64,000 bases of DNA from Amorphophallus konjac (taxonomy: Eukaryota > Streptophyta > Magnoliopsida > Alismatales > Araceae). The stretch lies in the NCBI GenBank assembly GCA_022559845.1, contig CM040123.1:313763933-313827932 (forward strand), read 5' to 3'. Of the stretch, positions 1 through 11,129 are shown piece after piece. The notes under the pieces were generated by a model, which worked only from the letters and a program-made list of their open reading frames with translations, had not been told where the DNA came from and did no database searches. The position numbers and the translations under genes were made by a program. The first letter of the stretch is position 1. Every line of letters begins with the position of its first letter.

Positions 1-1504
1 TTCTATCTCCTCCCCCTCAACCTCTGAGTTCATCTCCGGTGCCGCCGCCGCCGTTCGTGCCGCCTTCGAGCCGCCGCGAAGTCAACTTCGGTGTTCTATC
101 CATCCTGGGTAGAAGCTCTTTCCCGGAATTCCAGCTATCAGCCACGAGATCTTCTTGATCTGAAACTTTTATGGTGTGTTCTTACCTTGAATCCCCACCT
201 CCACCTAAATTTTCACATCCAAATTCCTTCATTTAGTAATTTTCCATTTTCGTTCATCTTTCACTCCCAGATCTGTCTTGTCTCTGTCTATATTGACAGC
301 AGTTCTGAGTTTCCCATCTCTGACCATCTTTTTGATTTTTTCAAACCCTCCCAATTTTACTGGGAGTTCTGTCCATCAACCCCTCACTCCATGAATTTTA
401 TTAATTTCTGATCAGCCTTCTATCTAATTTCCAAAAATCGTGTTCTTCTTCATCTACAGTGTTGTCTACCAGTTTCCAGATCCGACCACCCTCCAGTGTT
501 AAATTCCTAACAAATCATAGCCTCCTCCAAACTTGTCACAAAAAAAATTACCGTCTTCCTTGTTCAATTTCCTACAACTGTTCTGAAGAACACAACTACT
601 TAATCGGAGGTCTACCTATCAGTCAACGCCAGTTCTCAGACAAGTTCTCTATTGATCTGAGAATTCAGGCACTGTACAACAGCAGCTATCAAAATTCGCC
701 AAAAAGAATTACAGAGCTGTTTATTTTTCTGTAATCCCATAGGGTTGAAGCCCTTCGTAGCATCTTTCTAACGGTGCCAGTTTCGTGTTGATCCGACATC
801 AGGGCTAATCGCAGCGTCCGTTCTCGCCGGAGCGCGCGTCGAAAAACAGAACCGGCAGATCCTTGGCCGGTTATTCCGACCGGTGCCGATCAGAGCCGCC
901 CGGCCTCCAGCCGGCGAACCAGCGTGCCGCCATCCCGGGGAGCACTTCCCCAAGTGTCCCCACTATAGCGGTGCCACCGGGTCCCACACGGCCCCTCCGG
1001 ACAGCACGTGGGCCCCACCGTCATGAGTTCGGGTGCTACCGAAGAGACGCGATAAGCCCCCCCCCCCCCCCCCCCGTCAACCCGAATTCGGTCCTCCCGG
1101 ACTCCATTGTGTCGCCCTTTACCTCCCTGCGTGGAGTGGGCAGTGCTTCATTGCTGTAACAAGTGTGTAATATTATTCCGGGAGTACGGGTTTTGGCCAG
1201 GTCCGTCGTCCCCATGCCGAGCGCGTGGAGGTATCGGTTTCGCTCCCTTATTCGGCATTTACTTTCTTTCGTATATACATCTTTATGCCGCTGCTAGAGA
1301 GCATGTGTAGGGATATCTAGATTGCTATATATTGTTTATTACCGCTGCTGCGAGAGAGAGCGTGACCGTCCCGTGACCCGATCCGGGCACAAAAGAGAGC
1401 CGACCACCCTAGCTCATTACCGGTTTCTCAACCGTGCACGTCCGACGCTTCCCTCGCTAAGGGACAATCGCGAGCTTGTCGTGTCCGTGGTCCGTCCCGC
1501 ATCA
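1..1504 (+). repeat. 5' LTR of element A (truncated at its 5' end by the window)
   Basis: Aligns with 4195-5683 by direct reading, ending at the same CCGTCCCGCATCA. It differs by substitutions and by a C homopolymer at about 1057-1074, expanded relative to the five-C run near 5251-5255. The LTR terminus is supported by the primer-binding site four bases downstream. Confidence 0.85.
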
Positions 1505-1507
1505 ATT

Positions 1508-1520
1508 TGGTATCAGAGCG
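1508..1520 (+). other. Primer-binding site of element A
   Basis: TGGTATCAGAGCG, complementary to the 3' end of initiator tRNA-Met, lies just after the LTR terminus CATCA. It sets the orientation of the element as plus. Confidence 0.85.
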
Positions 1521-1781
1521 AGTTTGAGTCTAGGGTGTCAAAAAAAAGTGTCATTTACGTCTAGTCATTAGTCATTGTCTAAGTCGTGTTTAAGGTCATC
1601 ATTGTTTTAAAACAAAAAAAAGTGTCTTTTTGCATTGCATCCCAATAACCCGGTATCTCAAAAGGTGTTGTCCGAACGTTAGGCTACGCCTATCAGGAAG
1701 GTCGCACACTTGCGCGAGTGATCTTCGGATCAGTTATCTCCGCCACGTACCGAGTCTTGGTTTACGTCTAGGGTCCTTAGT

Positions 1782-3185
1782 GTGCATGCATTCCAAACTT
1801 GCATAGTCGGTCTAGTGTCTTGTCACTGTGTGTATGCATGTCAATGTCCGCTACCCATGGCCGTTCCCCAAGACCATGCATCCGAAGGGACATCCTTTGT
1901 GGCCCAATCCAACGCCTTCATGGCCCGACCATTAGCTTTCACTCATCTCGTTACTAAAGCTACCCTACCCAATGGGTCCACAACGAGACTCCATTTCGCC
2001 CATAAGGATTCAGATAATTGGGTTTCTCTTGATATCGTGGAGTCCCTCTCCAAGGTGGGTAAGATTATCCGCGATGGGGATTTTGCTTTTGTCGAGTTTG
2101 AAAGGATGATCGGCTCCACTCTTTACTGCGATGGTGCATGGTGCAACCTTGGTACACTAACAGGTCCATACATTATGTTAGGGTGACCTTGGTTGGAAGA
2201 GAGGAGAGCGATCTTTGACCGGGATACGAGGACCTGCACCTTATATCCACCTCACCTACCCGGCAAGTTCGTCTTCCACGACATCCTTCGACCGACCATC
2301 TCTGTGTCACCACCCTTTCTTTCCAAACGTGATTCGGAACCATCTCATTTGGAGCCACCAAGGCCCGAGCCACCCGTATTTCTAACGGGTATACTATACA
2401 TCGCCAAGCCACTTTTTAGTTGGCTCAAGGATGGCTCGGTCCCACCTCCCTTTCCATCCATGGACCCCATCCTCCCTTTAGTGCCGGTCAACTCCTTCCA
2501 TACCACATTTCGATCTAGTCACCATGTTGACACATTGGACGATCTTGTCATAGGATTAGATTCACAATGGAAGTTGACGCATCTTTTGGCGCGAGACTTT
2601 GACCAACCCGCTAGTCTTAGCTTCACCCATCCGGCCTTCGGGTCCATTACCTCCAAGTGCACCGTGGGTTGCCTCACCACGGAGGTTCTTCTACTTCTCC
2701 CGCTACCGGACGAGCCCGAATTCATACCCTTTTGTCCGAGGGAGGAATCATACTTCTTGCCTACGATCCCCGTCCCACCCGACACAATTCAAGAAGGTGA
2801 CTATCCACACCTTCAAAACTTCTACACGTGGGACCGTGACTTGTGGGAACCCACCACAAGGAGTCATACCTTCTTTGATCCCTTTGACCCATTCCCTAGT
2901 GGATCCTTAGACCCTTCATATTCACTTCACTTCTTCGAGGGAGTCCGCTACCACACCTCTTCCCCACGGGCCGGGTCGTCTACGCCCACCAAGCCCGTAC
3001 CCTTACAAGATACACCATCATCTAGGGGAGATACTCTTGGCCCTCCCACATCCCATATGCATGCATGGCCCACCTTAGGAGGTCTAGCATTTCCGCATGA
3101 TGTCGACCACCGGTTACGTCAGATGCATGCATGGCACACATTCGGGTGTCCTGGTCCGCCGTCACCCATGTACGGGTCGGACTAA
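1782..3185 (+). pseudogene. Unrecognised internal ORF of element A, interrupted by one TGA
   Basis: Two consecutive open stretches (1782-2186 and 2193-3185) are in the same frame and separated only by TGA at 2184-2186. Read through, they give a protein of about 467 residues. The first plausible start is the ATG at 1782; an in-frame ATG near 1858 (MAVPQDH) is an alternative. I see no retroviral Gag major-homology region, CCHC knuckle, DTG protease, YxDD or integrase motif. The C-terminal two thirds are rich in proline, serine, phenylalanine and histidine, with a repeated MHAW near the end. Position right after the PBS suggests a Gag-like or captured protein, but that is inference; no family is recognised. 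The length of open frame in a non-autonomous element implies past selection or recent capture. Confidence 0.5.
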
Positions 3186-3596
3186 CATTAGGTGTGTCTA
3201 GGGTCATAGATGAGTCAGTGTGCTTTTTCTTTGTGTGGTATGTCTGTCTGCATGTGTCTTGTGAAAGCTCGTTGTCATTCTCTTATGAGTAAGAGGCGAT
3301 TAGACTCACTCGATGAGTATGGGATCGGTTCTACATCTATACCCGGATCAGTCACCTACAGGGACTCAGCGGTGATTCCTAGTGAGTCTTCGAGCTGCTT
3401 CCTTCCCTTTTGAGAGTGCCCCAGCTGGAGTGTCCACCTTTAGCCCATAGCAGTTCGCGCATATCGATTATATATGGGATGAGCCGGTGACGATCACTTG
3501 GAGTGGAGCGTATCCGCGTTACTTGGCAAAGTGACGGATACGCCGGAGTACTCGAGCATCCATACCCCTACTCGACGGGGTCGAGTTCCTCCCACC

Positions 3597-3606
3597 CGGG
3601 GAGAGT
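3597..3606 (+). other. Polypurine tract of element A
   Basis: CGGGGAGAGT immediately precedes the proposed LTR start TGATG, which is the exact inverse of the LTR end CATCA. That pairing of PPT and terminal inverted repeat is the basis for placing the LTR start at 3607. Confidence 0.6.
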
Positions 3607-5683
3607 TGATGGGAATCGACGCCGAGCATGTACCTTTTCTTTTACATTTATGTCCTTTTAGTTTGTGTTCATATCCTTGGGAAAGTATATGCGCAATTGT
3701 ACGGCTTTGTAAGCCAATGCGTCATTCCCTTAGATTGCATGGGGTTTTGTGCAATTGTGTAGTAGGTCTAGCTAGGGGGCCCTCAACCCTTTCCCATTGG
3801 TCCATGTCATTCATGTGGGGCTGGTCAACCATCCTAGGTGGCCATCTAGAAGGGTTGAATGCCAATTGACCACATGGGAGACAAAGGGGGTAAATTTTCC
3901 AAGGTAGGCTACCTACCATTTCCAACTTGTCCCCTCTTGGTCAAGGGGGCGCCCCTCCCCTTATTATTTTATTATTTTTTGTGTGTTTATCACACTTAAT
4001 CCCAGCCTTTCATTCCACATCCCTAGATCCAAGGGTGTACATTTGATTTGATGAGAGTCATATAAAACCTTGTATTTTCATTTGGAAATTAATGAAAAGT
4101 TAGAAAATTTGTTGGAAGCTTGAAGCTCCTTGCGCCCCTCCCCTCTCTCCCCCTGGTTTCATCTCCTCCAACCCCCAATTCTAGAGTGGATATATTCTAT
4201 CTCCTCCCCCTCAACCTCTGAGTTCATCTCCGGTGCCGCCGCCGCCGTTCGTGCCGCCTTCGAGCCGCCGCGAAGTCGACTTCGGTGTTCTATCCATCCT
4301 GGGCAGAAGCTCCTTCCCGGAATTTCAGCTATCAGCCACAAGATCTTCTTGATCTGAAAATTTTATGGTGTGTTCTTACCTTGAATCCCCACCTCCAACT
4401 AAATTTTCACGTCCAAATTCCTTCATTTAGTAATTTTCCATTTTCGTTCATCTTTCACTCCTAGATCTATCTTGTCTCTGTCTACAATGACATCAGTTCT
4501 GAGTTTCCCATCTCCGACCACCTTTTTGATTTTTCCAAACCCTCCCAATTTTACTGGGAGTTCTGTCCATCAACCCCTCACTCCATGAATTTTATTAATT
4601 TCTGATCAGTCTTCTATCCAATTTTCAAAAATCATGTTCTTCTTCATCTACAGTGATGTCTACCAGTTTCCAGATCCGACCACCCTCCAGTGTTAAATTC
4701 CTAACAAATCATAGCCTCCTCCAAACTTGTCACAAAAAATATTACCGTCTTTCTTGTTCAATTTCCTACAACTTTTTTGAAGAACACAACTACTGAATCG
4801 GAGGTCTACCTATCAGTCAACATCAGTTCTCAGACAAGTTCTCTGTTGATCTGAGAATTCGGGCACTGTACAACAGCGCTATCAAAATTCGCCAACAAGA
4901 AGTACAGAGCTGTTTATTTTTCTGTAATCCCATAGGGTTGAAGCCCTTCGAAGCATCTTTCTAATTGCGTCAGTTTCGTGTCGATCTGACATCGGGGCTG
5001 ATCGCAGCTTCCGTTCTCACCGGAGTGCGCACTGGAAAACAGAACCAGCAGATCCGTGGCCGGTTATTCCGACCGGTGCCGATCGGAGCCGCCCGGCCTC
5101 CAGCCGGCAAACCAGCGTGCTGCCATCCCGGGGAGCGCTTCCCCAAGTATCCCCACTACAGCGGTGCCACCGGGTCCCACACGGCCCCTCCGGACAGCAC
5201 GTGGGCCCCACCGTCACGAGTTCGGGTGCTGCCGAAGAGACGAGAGAAGCCCCCGTCAACCCGAATTCGGTCCTCCCGGACTCCATTGTGTCTCCCTTTA
5301 CCTCCTTGCGTGGAGTGGACAGTGCTTCATTGCTGTAACAAGTGTGTAATATTATTCCGGGAGTACGGGTTTCGACCGGGTCCGTCGTCCCCACGCCGAG
5401 CGCGTGGAGGTATCATTTTCGCTCCCTTATTCGGCATTTACTTTCTTTCGTATATACATCTTTATGCCGCTGCTAGAGAGCATGTGTAGGGATATCTAGA
5501 TTGCTATATATTGTTTATTACCGCTGCTGCGAGAGAGAGCGTGACTGTCCCGTGACCCGATCCGGGCACAAAAGAGAGCCGACCACCCTAGCTCATTGTC
5601 GGTTTCTCAACCACGCACGTCCGACGCTTCGCTCGCTAAGGGACAATCGCAAGCTTGTCGTGTCCGTGGTCCGTCCCGCATCA
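3607..5683 (+). repeat. 3' LTR of element A (2077 bp)
   Basis: Starts TGATGGGAAT and ends CCCGCATCA, giving a 5-bp terminal inverted repeat. The last 1489 bp are matched by the truncated 5' LTR; the first 588 bp have no counterpart in the window, so the start rests on the PPT and the inverted repeat. A TATA box lies at 4060-4067. Confidence 0.75.
4060..4067 (+). promoter_or_regulatory. TATA box in the element A LTR
   Basis: ATATAAAAC about 450 bp into the LTR, where U3 would meet R. Its copy in the 5' LTR lies outside the window. Confidence 0.55.
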
Positions 5684-6689
5684 TAGGAGGGTCATTGTAG
5701 AACCCAATTGGCGTACTAGAACCACGGGAGGGCCCGTGGGTTGGTGTAGAAGGGTTAAAACACGTGCGCCCACAAGGTGTTCGGCAGAATGCCGAACACA
5801 CGTGTGTGAGCCGTATGCACGTGCTGCGGGCCTCCAAAGCCTATGGTTGACCTATTTGGGTCCCCCTTTGACCTTGGAGGGTTGAAAGAAGTGTCTCAGA
5901 GTAGGCCCCTGGCCTTTTCAGTGGATGCCATGTGTTGTGGCTTGTAGTCGAAGCGTCCCCGGGATGGCCCGGGTGGTCGTGTAGGATGCGGGCAATGTCC
6001 GCAACTTATGAGTCGGGAGTGGTCCCGATTGATTGCTAGGGTCGCCGTATACCTCGGCTAGCTGGTTGGGGCCGTTGGTCGGGCCCACTGGGTTGTCGGA
6101 GAGGCCAGGTAGCCCGTGCCTTGAAGACGTTCGGGGAAATTCCCAAACTCTTATATATTTTTGGGTATTTTGCGGGGGAAATTGTCCGAGTACAACACTG
6201 ATTTAAGCAAAAATAATTACATCTCAAATAAAGTCAAATTAAAGAAATATAAATATCAAATAACATGCAGTCGGTTTATCATGTGCCTACCTTTAGGGTG
6301 GACTTCCAAATTAAATTTAGTATCTCACTGTGGACGCACTTTTCGACACGCTCATTTGTTTGTTCTTTAAGTCGGTTTATTCGGTGGGTTTATTCGTTTA
6401 TTAAGTGCGTAGGCGTGCCAGTCACAAAGTGACGATTTATTCGGGTTTCATGGAAGCCCATGGTGCGCACGATCTGACTAATCAGATAATTGTGTAGTTC
6501 GGGTCGGGACCAAAACCCGACGCGCCATAAAGGTCACGGCGTAGTTTACATCCCCTCAGAGAGGGGAACACCCTTGATTAATCGTCTGGAATCAGGGGCC
6601 CGATGGCCTAAAGTTCATAGTAATGAAAGCGAGAGCAAAATCTCGGATTGCGTTTGAACAGACCCCGCGTTGGGGCGTAAACGTTCATG
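5684..6689. other. Non-coding segment with several short perfect inverted repeats
   Basis: No credible ORF. Short hairpins are frequent: CCACGGG-aggg-CCCGTGG near 5722, TGTTCGGCA-gaa-TGCCGAACA near 5780, TCGGGA-gtgg-TCCCGA near 6013, GTCAC-aaa-GTGAC near 6420, CCCTC-aga-GAGGG near 6554. The segment starts directly after element A. It may be part of an old LTR, but no LTR pair, PBS or PPT was found here. Confidence 0.4.
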
Positions 6690-7390
6690 GATGCATGCAT
6701 GTCGGTCACTTGCGGACCATTTCTTATTCGAACGAAAGTCCGCATTTGTAGCATCAAAGATGACGGTAAAACCGTGCAAATGTCTGCCGCAGACACGACA
6801 AGTTTAATGCGGATGCGGGATTGAATCTCGGTAGAAGCGAGTCAGATTAATGATCTATTGACCCGAGATGGTTGCAGACTATGGCCATATCGGGGTCCCC
6901 GAGGTCCACGTCCGATGCCATGGGGCGTCATTGATTTTCTCTTCACACACAGTCCGGGGAAACGAAGGTCTCAAGGTATGCGTGCATGTCAGTCACTGGC
7001 AGACCATTTCTTGTTCGAACGGAAGTCCGTGTTTGTAGCGTAAGAGACGGTGACAAACAGCACAAATGTCTACCGTGAGTACGGAAAGTTTAATACAAGT
7101 GCGAGATTAGATCCCGGTATATATGTCGGTCATTAACAGACCATTCATTGTTCGAACGAGAGTCCGCATTCGAAGCATCAAAGACAACGACAAAGACATA
7201 CGGATGTCTGTCGTAGGTACAACAAGTTTAATGTGGGTGCGAGATTGGATCCCGGTAGAGGTGGGTCAAGCTGATGAACTATCGGCCCAAGATGTGTCCA
7301 GATCATGACCATGTCGGGGATTCCGAGGTTCACGTCTGATACCATGGGGCATCATTGCTTTTCTCTTCACGCACAGTCCGGAGAAGCGAA
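6690..7390 (+). repeat. Diverged tandem repeats, arrangement A-B, A, A-B
   Basis: A ~145-bp unit (core: accattt-ttgttcgaacg-agtccg... ending cccggta) appears three times, near 6700-6835, 6985-7120 and 7128-7258. A second ~125-bp unit (tcgggg-tccgaggt-cacgt-gat-ccatgggg-cgtcatt) follows the first and third copies, near 6840-6962 and 7262-7385. Copies are visibly diverged. The last B copy contains CCATGGTATCAGACG on the minus strand, similar to a primer-binding site. No ORF runs through the units. Confidence 0.6.
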
Positions 7391-7686
7391 TTGTTAAGTG
7401 TGAAGCCCGAACTCGCCAACATGTGCCATCGCACGCAGATCGATCGAAGAAAATTTTGATTATAGCAGGGGGCAATATTAATTTTTGTACCAGTTCCGGC
7501 TGTTAGATTTTATTGTTTATTCACCCCCGGGTGTTCCACATTCTTTTATTTCACTTGTTAGTTTCAGGCCTTTTATTTTGATTAGTTGATTGTTCTCATA
7601 AGGGTGATTCATGCACTTTCATTTCCTTTATTTATTGGCTTCAGGTCTTTTCTTTTATTTAGCTAATTGTTGCTTTTTTTTATGAG
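7391..7686. other. AT-rich non-coding spacer
   Basis: No ORF, RNA gene or repeat pair recognised. T-rich sequence separates the diverged tandem repeats from the GC-rich minisatellite that follows. Confidence 0.4.
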
Positions 7687-7907
7687 GCACGCCGGTTTAA
7701 GGAAGCAAATGGGCGCGCCGGTTAAGGGGATGCCAAGGGGCGCGCCGGTTAAGGAGGGCCAGGGGGGCACGCCGGTTAAGGAAGGTCCAGGAGGGGCCAG
7801 GGGCGCGCCGGAATAGGGTGATACAAAGGGGGGGGCGCCAGATAAGGCCAATGAACAGTAAGGCGCGCCGGAATGGAGGGCTATGCAAGGGGGCGCGCCG
7901 GATTAAG
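7687..7907 (+). repeat. GC-rich minisatellite with core GGCGCGCCGG
   Basis: Eight imperfect copies of a word close to GGGGCGCGCCGGTTAAGG, spaced about 20-40 bp by variable purine-rich sequence. The core contains the self-complementary octamer GGCGCGCC. Related copies reappear near 7955-8005 and 9455-9570. Confidence 0.75.
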
Positions 7908-9454
7908 CACTATTCATTCCAAGAATTTTGAAATAGTTTCGAGTGTAGAGTTAAACCGGCGCGGGGGGGTGCCGCGCCGAGTTAGTCCACGCCGGATAGG
8001 AGCGTGCTGGGATAGCTCTTAGAAGCTTAATTTCATTCTCTTTGCTTATTTTTCATCTTTCTTTCACCTGCAAGTTGATTTGGTGATTGGTTTTGTTCAC
8101 CTAATTGGTGGATTAAGTTCGTGGAGAGGAAGTTTAAGTATTTTAATTGTTTGGTAAGGTGAATTAGCATGAGGGCTCAAGTGTTTTGTTCAGAGAGGTT
8201 CGTTATGCAGGAATTTGGAGGTTCAGTATGTTTCAGAGGCTTCAAACATGTGATGTTCTTATCCTCAAAGAATAGTTTGTTTGTTCGTTCTTGTATGTTC
8301 TTGTTCCTTGTTAGTAGTGTTCTTGGCCCTGGCAAAAATTGGGCAACATCTCCCCCGGACTGAGGTTTGCCAGAGAAAAATAGAGGAACACCAAATGGAT
8401 TGCTCCGGGGTGAACCTCAGAATGCGGACCTCACGGTGGTCCGATAACCCAGATGTGAGTGTGGAAAAAGCTCGAGGACTAACCTTCAAGAGCTCTCACG
8501 ACTCACGGGCAGCAACTTCGTAGGAGCCCCAATGGGGCAGATATTCGCTAGGAAGGCTGTGAATGTTCATCCCTCATACGGTTCCTTCGAAGACCATGCT
8601 ATGGAGGAGCAGGCTTCGAAGCACCGTGGGTGAGTAGAAGACAGGGAGAAAAGGGGGAGCTAAGGCTAAACAAAGAACACCATGCTTGCCAAAAGACCTT
8701 CCGTTTATTCATCTACCAAAAAAAAGGAAAATGTTTTAATACAAAGGGGATTCATCTCGAAATGAAACAAAGTACATTGCAAGGGGGAGAAGGGGGAGGA
8801 GATCAAAGCAGTAGAACGCTATTCATGCCCACAGAAATTACTCTTTTTATTCATCCTCGAGGGAAAGGGGAAAAAAAGGGTACAGGAGGGGATCTACCCC
8901 AGAGCAAAGGGAAAATATAGCGGAGGAGAAAGACTTGAAAACTCATGCGGGGGGAACAGAGCACAAGCTCTTCCCCCCCAGGGCTCACCTCTCTTCTCTC
9001 ACGGACCCTCCCTTTTTCTTCACCTCTCTGGCGTCATGGGACGAATCTTTTTTTCTTCTTCTGCCCGAGAGAACCAGAAGCTCCCAGTCCTTTTCTTCAA
9101 TAGCCCACCTCTCTCCTTTTTCTCTTTGTGGAACAGGCAGAGTATATATAACCGACTGCCCTTTCTTTGCTCGAACGGAAGAAACTCCCGCCACTTACTT
9201 CGTCTGCTAGACGAGCAGGATTGACATGTTACGCTGGCATCCGGTGATTCGTGCCGTACGTTGTCGTTCGTCCGAGGACAGGACGATTGCGGGTTTGCCG
9301 GGAGATATTCTGCTGCTTCCACCGTCGATGCATGCCTTCGCCGTTGCGCTGTCGAACGGATGTGGGGACATATCTTCGAGCATTAAATGCCCTCTGGGCA
9401 CCAGACTGATGCGAAAATAGGGTATCGGCTAGCAGATGGGATGGCCCTTTGGTT
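7908..9454. other. Unassigned segment between the two minisatellite blocks
   Basis: No coding region is convincing; the ORFs here overlap on both strands and resemble no family I know. The stretch from about 8500 to 9230 has a different texture, with long purine runs near 8630-8920 and pyrimidine-rich sequence near 8990-9130. A TATA-like GTATATATAACC sits near 9139. It could be the body of an unrecognised non-autonomous element or an insertion of other origin. Confidence 0.35.
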
Positions 9455-9575
9455 GAAACGGCGCGGAGTTATGCGCGCCGGATTAGCAGCACACAAGGGG
9501 GGCGCGCTGGTTTGGAATGAGAAGGGGGGCGCCGGTTTAAGGCTTGATGGAGGGGCGCGTCGATTTAAGGCCCAT
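9455..9575 (+). repeat. Second block of the GGCGCGCCGG minisatellite
   Basis: Four to five degenerate copies of the core found at 7687-7907 (GCGCGCCGGATTAG, GGCGCGCTGGTTT, GGGCGCCGGTTTAAGG, GGCGCGTCGATTTAAGG). Variants look like C-to-T and G-to-A changes at CpG sites. Confidence 0.6.
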
Positions 9576-9945
9576 TAGATTTCTTCCCGGCTTAGCGGTG
9601 ATTCGGATGGATGCCTGCCCTCCCATGTTGCTTTAGTTGTAATGCACCGCCTCCGGGGTGTTTAGTTCAGGGCCTCTGAATCCCGATTCGGAACTTTGAG
9701 TGATCTCCGGCGCGTGCCGAACATGTGTTCAAATTCCTGAATTTCTTTTGATTCAGCCTTCGGCAATGCCGACTGGAGAGCTGGGGCCATCTCTTCTACC
9801 CAAAGGGCTTCTTTGTTGGGTGACGGAGCACCGGGTATATATTCGTCCTGCTTGGAGGAGGTATGGAGTTTATTCGGCCTTTCCGTCTCCGACTTGCTCT
9901 TGGGTGCGTAGACGTGAGTGCCGTATGATCATCATCATCATTTTT
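9576..9945. other. Non-coding spacer
   Basis: Nothing recognisable beyond a TTCGGCAATGCCGA inverted repeat near 9743, resembling the TGTTCGGCA hairpin near 5780. Confidence 0.3.
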
Positions 9946-10199
9946 TGACGTCCACACTCACCCGAGCTCCTGTAATAGTCCTTACGTAGGAAAAGATAAT
10001 TTTCCTATCCCAAACGTAATTTTTATCTTATTATATCTTTCCCAAAGACTAAAATTTAAACAACCCGCAACTTACCCGTAAGGACGGTTTTCTATATAAA
10101 GTAGGGCGAAACGTTCCAAGTAAGCTCCCAAATTCTCCGTCCAAGCTTTTGTCAAATATTTATCTTATTCTAACGTCGTATTCTCTTCTCCGTTTATTT

Positions 10200-10439
10200 T
10201 TAAGAGAATGAGTGGGAAGAGAGATGAGAGAGTAGAGAGAGAAAGTAGAGAGATTAGAGAGAAAGTAGAGAGATTAGAGAGAGAATGGAGAGAGTAGAGA
10301 GAGAAAGTAGATAGTAGAGAGAAAGTAGAGAGAGTAGAGAGATGAAAGAAAAAAAATGAGAAAAGAGAGGGAGATGTGAGAGAACGTGAGAGGTAGAGAG
10401 AGATGAGAAAAAAATAAGAGAGGGAGAGGTGACAGAACT

Positions 10440-10473
<34 letters not shown>

Positions 10474-10690
10474 TGAGGGAGATAGAGAGAGAGTTGGAGG
10501 GGGAGAGAACAAATGAAAGAAGGAGGGGGTTGTTAATTACGTGGATGGAGGGGGAGAGAAATGAGGAGGGGGTATTTATAGGGAGGGAAAGAGGGGGAGG
10601 ATAAGAAGAAGAGAAGAGATAAGGAGGGAGGTGGTAACGTGGGGAGGGGGGAAGGAGATAAGGAGCGAGGAAGGTGACGTGGGGGAAGAC
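10200..10690. repeat. GA/CT-rich low-complexity tract
   Basis: Long runs of GAGAGA and TAGAGAGAAAG with a short GT run near 10440. On the minus strand this is a CT-rich stretch around and downstream of the TATA box of segment S, like a transcribed leader. ORFs across it are low-complexity artefacts. Confidence 0.8.
10573..10580 (-). promoter_or_regulatory. TATA box in segment S
   Basis: Minus strand CTATAAATACC about 520 bp from the proposed LTR start, followed by a CT-rich leader. Confidence 0.5.
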
Positions 10691-11129
10691 ATTTTGTAAC
10701 CTCTATCGTATCAAGAAGGAGGGTAGGAGAGAAGGGAGGGATTTTTGCGTAAAAATCTTTAAAAATCTCACAATAACAGGATTTTAAATAATTAATTTAT
10801 TCTATCTTATTTTTGACTTATCAAATGTCAAATTTTGAAAATGTGTTCAACATGAAATTTGTAGATCTTTGAATTCTCTTTCCAATTAGTCTAATATTGA
10901 CCATGTTCTAACATTCCTATGAAATGTTATATATTATTAAAGTGAGATATCTATTTAATTTGTTTAATGAAGTTCGTTAAACTCATATTCACTATACCGT
11001 TCAAGGTATTGGACTTTGATTAAGAGAACCTAAAATTTATATGAGTTTTAAATATAAAATATTTAATTATGTTTAAATTTCGGACAGATTGGGGTGTTAC
11101 AAAACCTCGGGTTAGACATAGCTTAGACA

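Larger units (their letters stand above)
1..5683 (+). mobile_element. Element A: non-autonomous LTR retrotransposon, 5' end cut by window
   Basis: Two long direct repeats bracket a 2.1-kb internal region. Bases 1-1504 match 4195-5683 closely, and an initiator tRNA-Met type primer-binding site follows the first copy at 1508-1520. A purine-rich tract (3597-3606) precedes the second copy. No protease, reverse transcriptase or integrase motif lies between the LTRs, so the element could not have moved by itself. It resembles a LARD-like element with one long unrecognised ORF. The 5' LTR start and its flank lie outside the window, so no target-site duplication can be tested; the expected right copy would start at 5684. 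Confidence 0.85.
9946..11101 (-). repeat. LTR-like segment S (possible solo or partial LTR)
   Basis: Read on the minus strand it begins TGTAACACCCCAATCTG, a typical plant gypsy LTR start. A TATA box follows at 10573-10580 and then a long CT-rich leader. The left boundary is uncertain: TGACGTCCAC at 9946 is one candidate end, but no matching 5-bp duplication is seen (TTTTT against AAACC). No second copy lies in the window. Confidence 0.45.

Noticed and set aside
3979..4000. Alternative start of the A 3' LTR at TGTGTGTTTATCAC
   Set aside because: No polypurine tract precedes it and it does not mirror the CATCA terminus; 3607 satisfies both.
8630..9322. Overlapping ORFs on both strands as a possible host gene
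   Set aside because: Mutually overlapping, low-complexity and without recognisable domains or splice structure.
10165..10512. 115-residue Ser/Leu-rich minus-strand ORF
   Set aside because: Produced by the GA/CT microsatellite tract.
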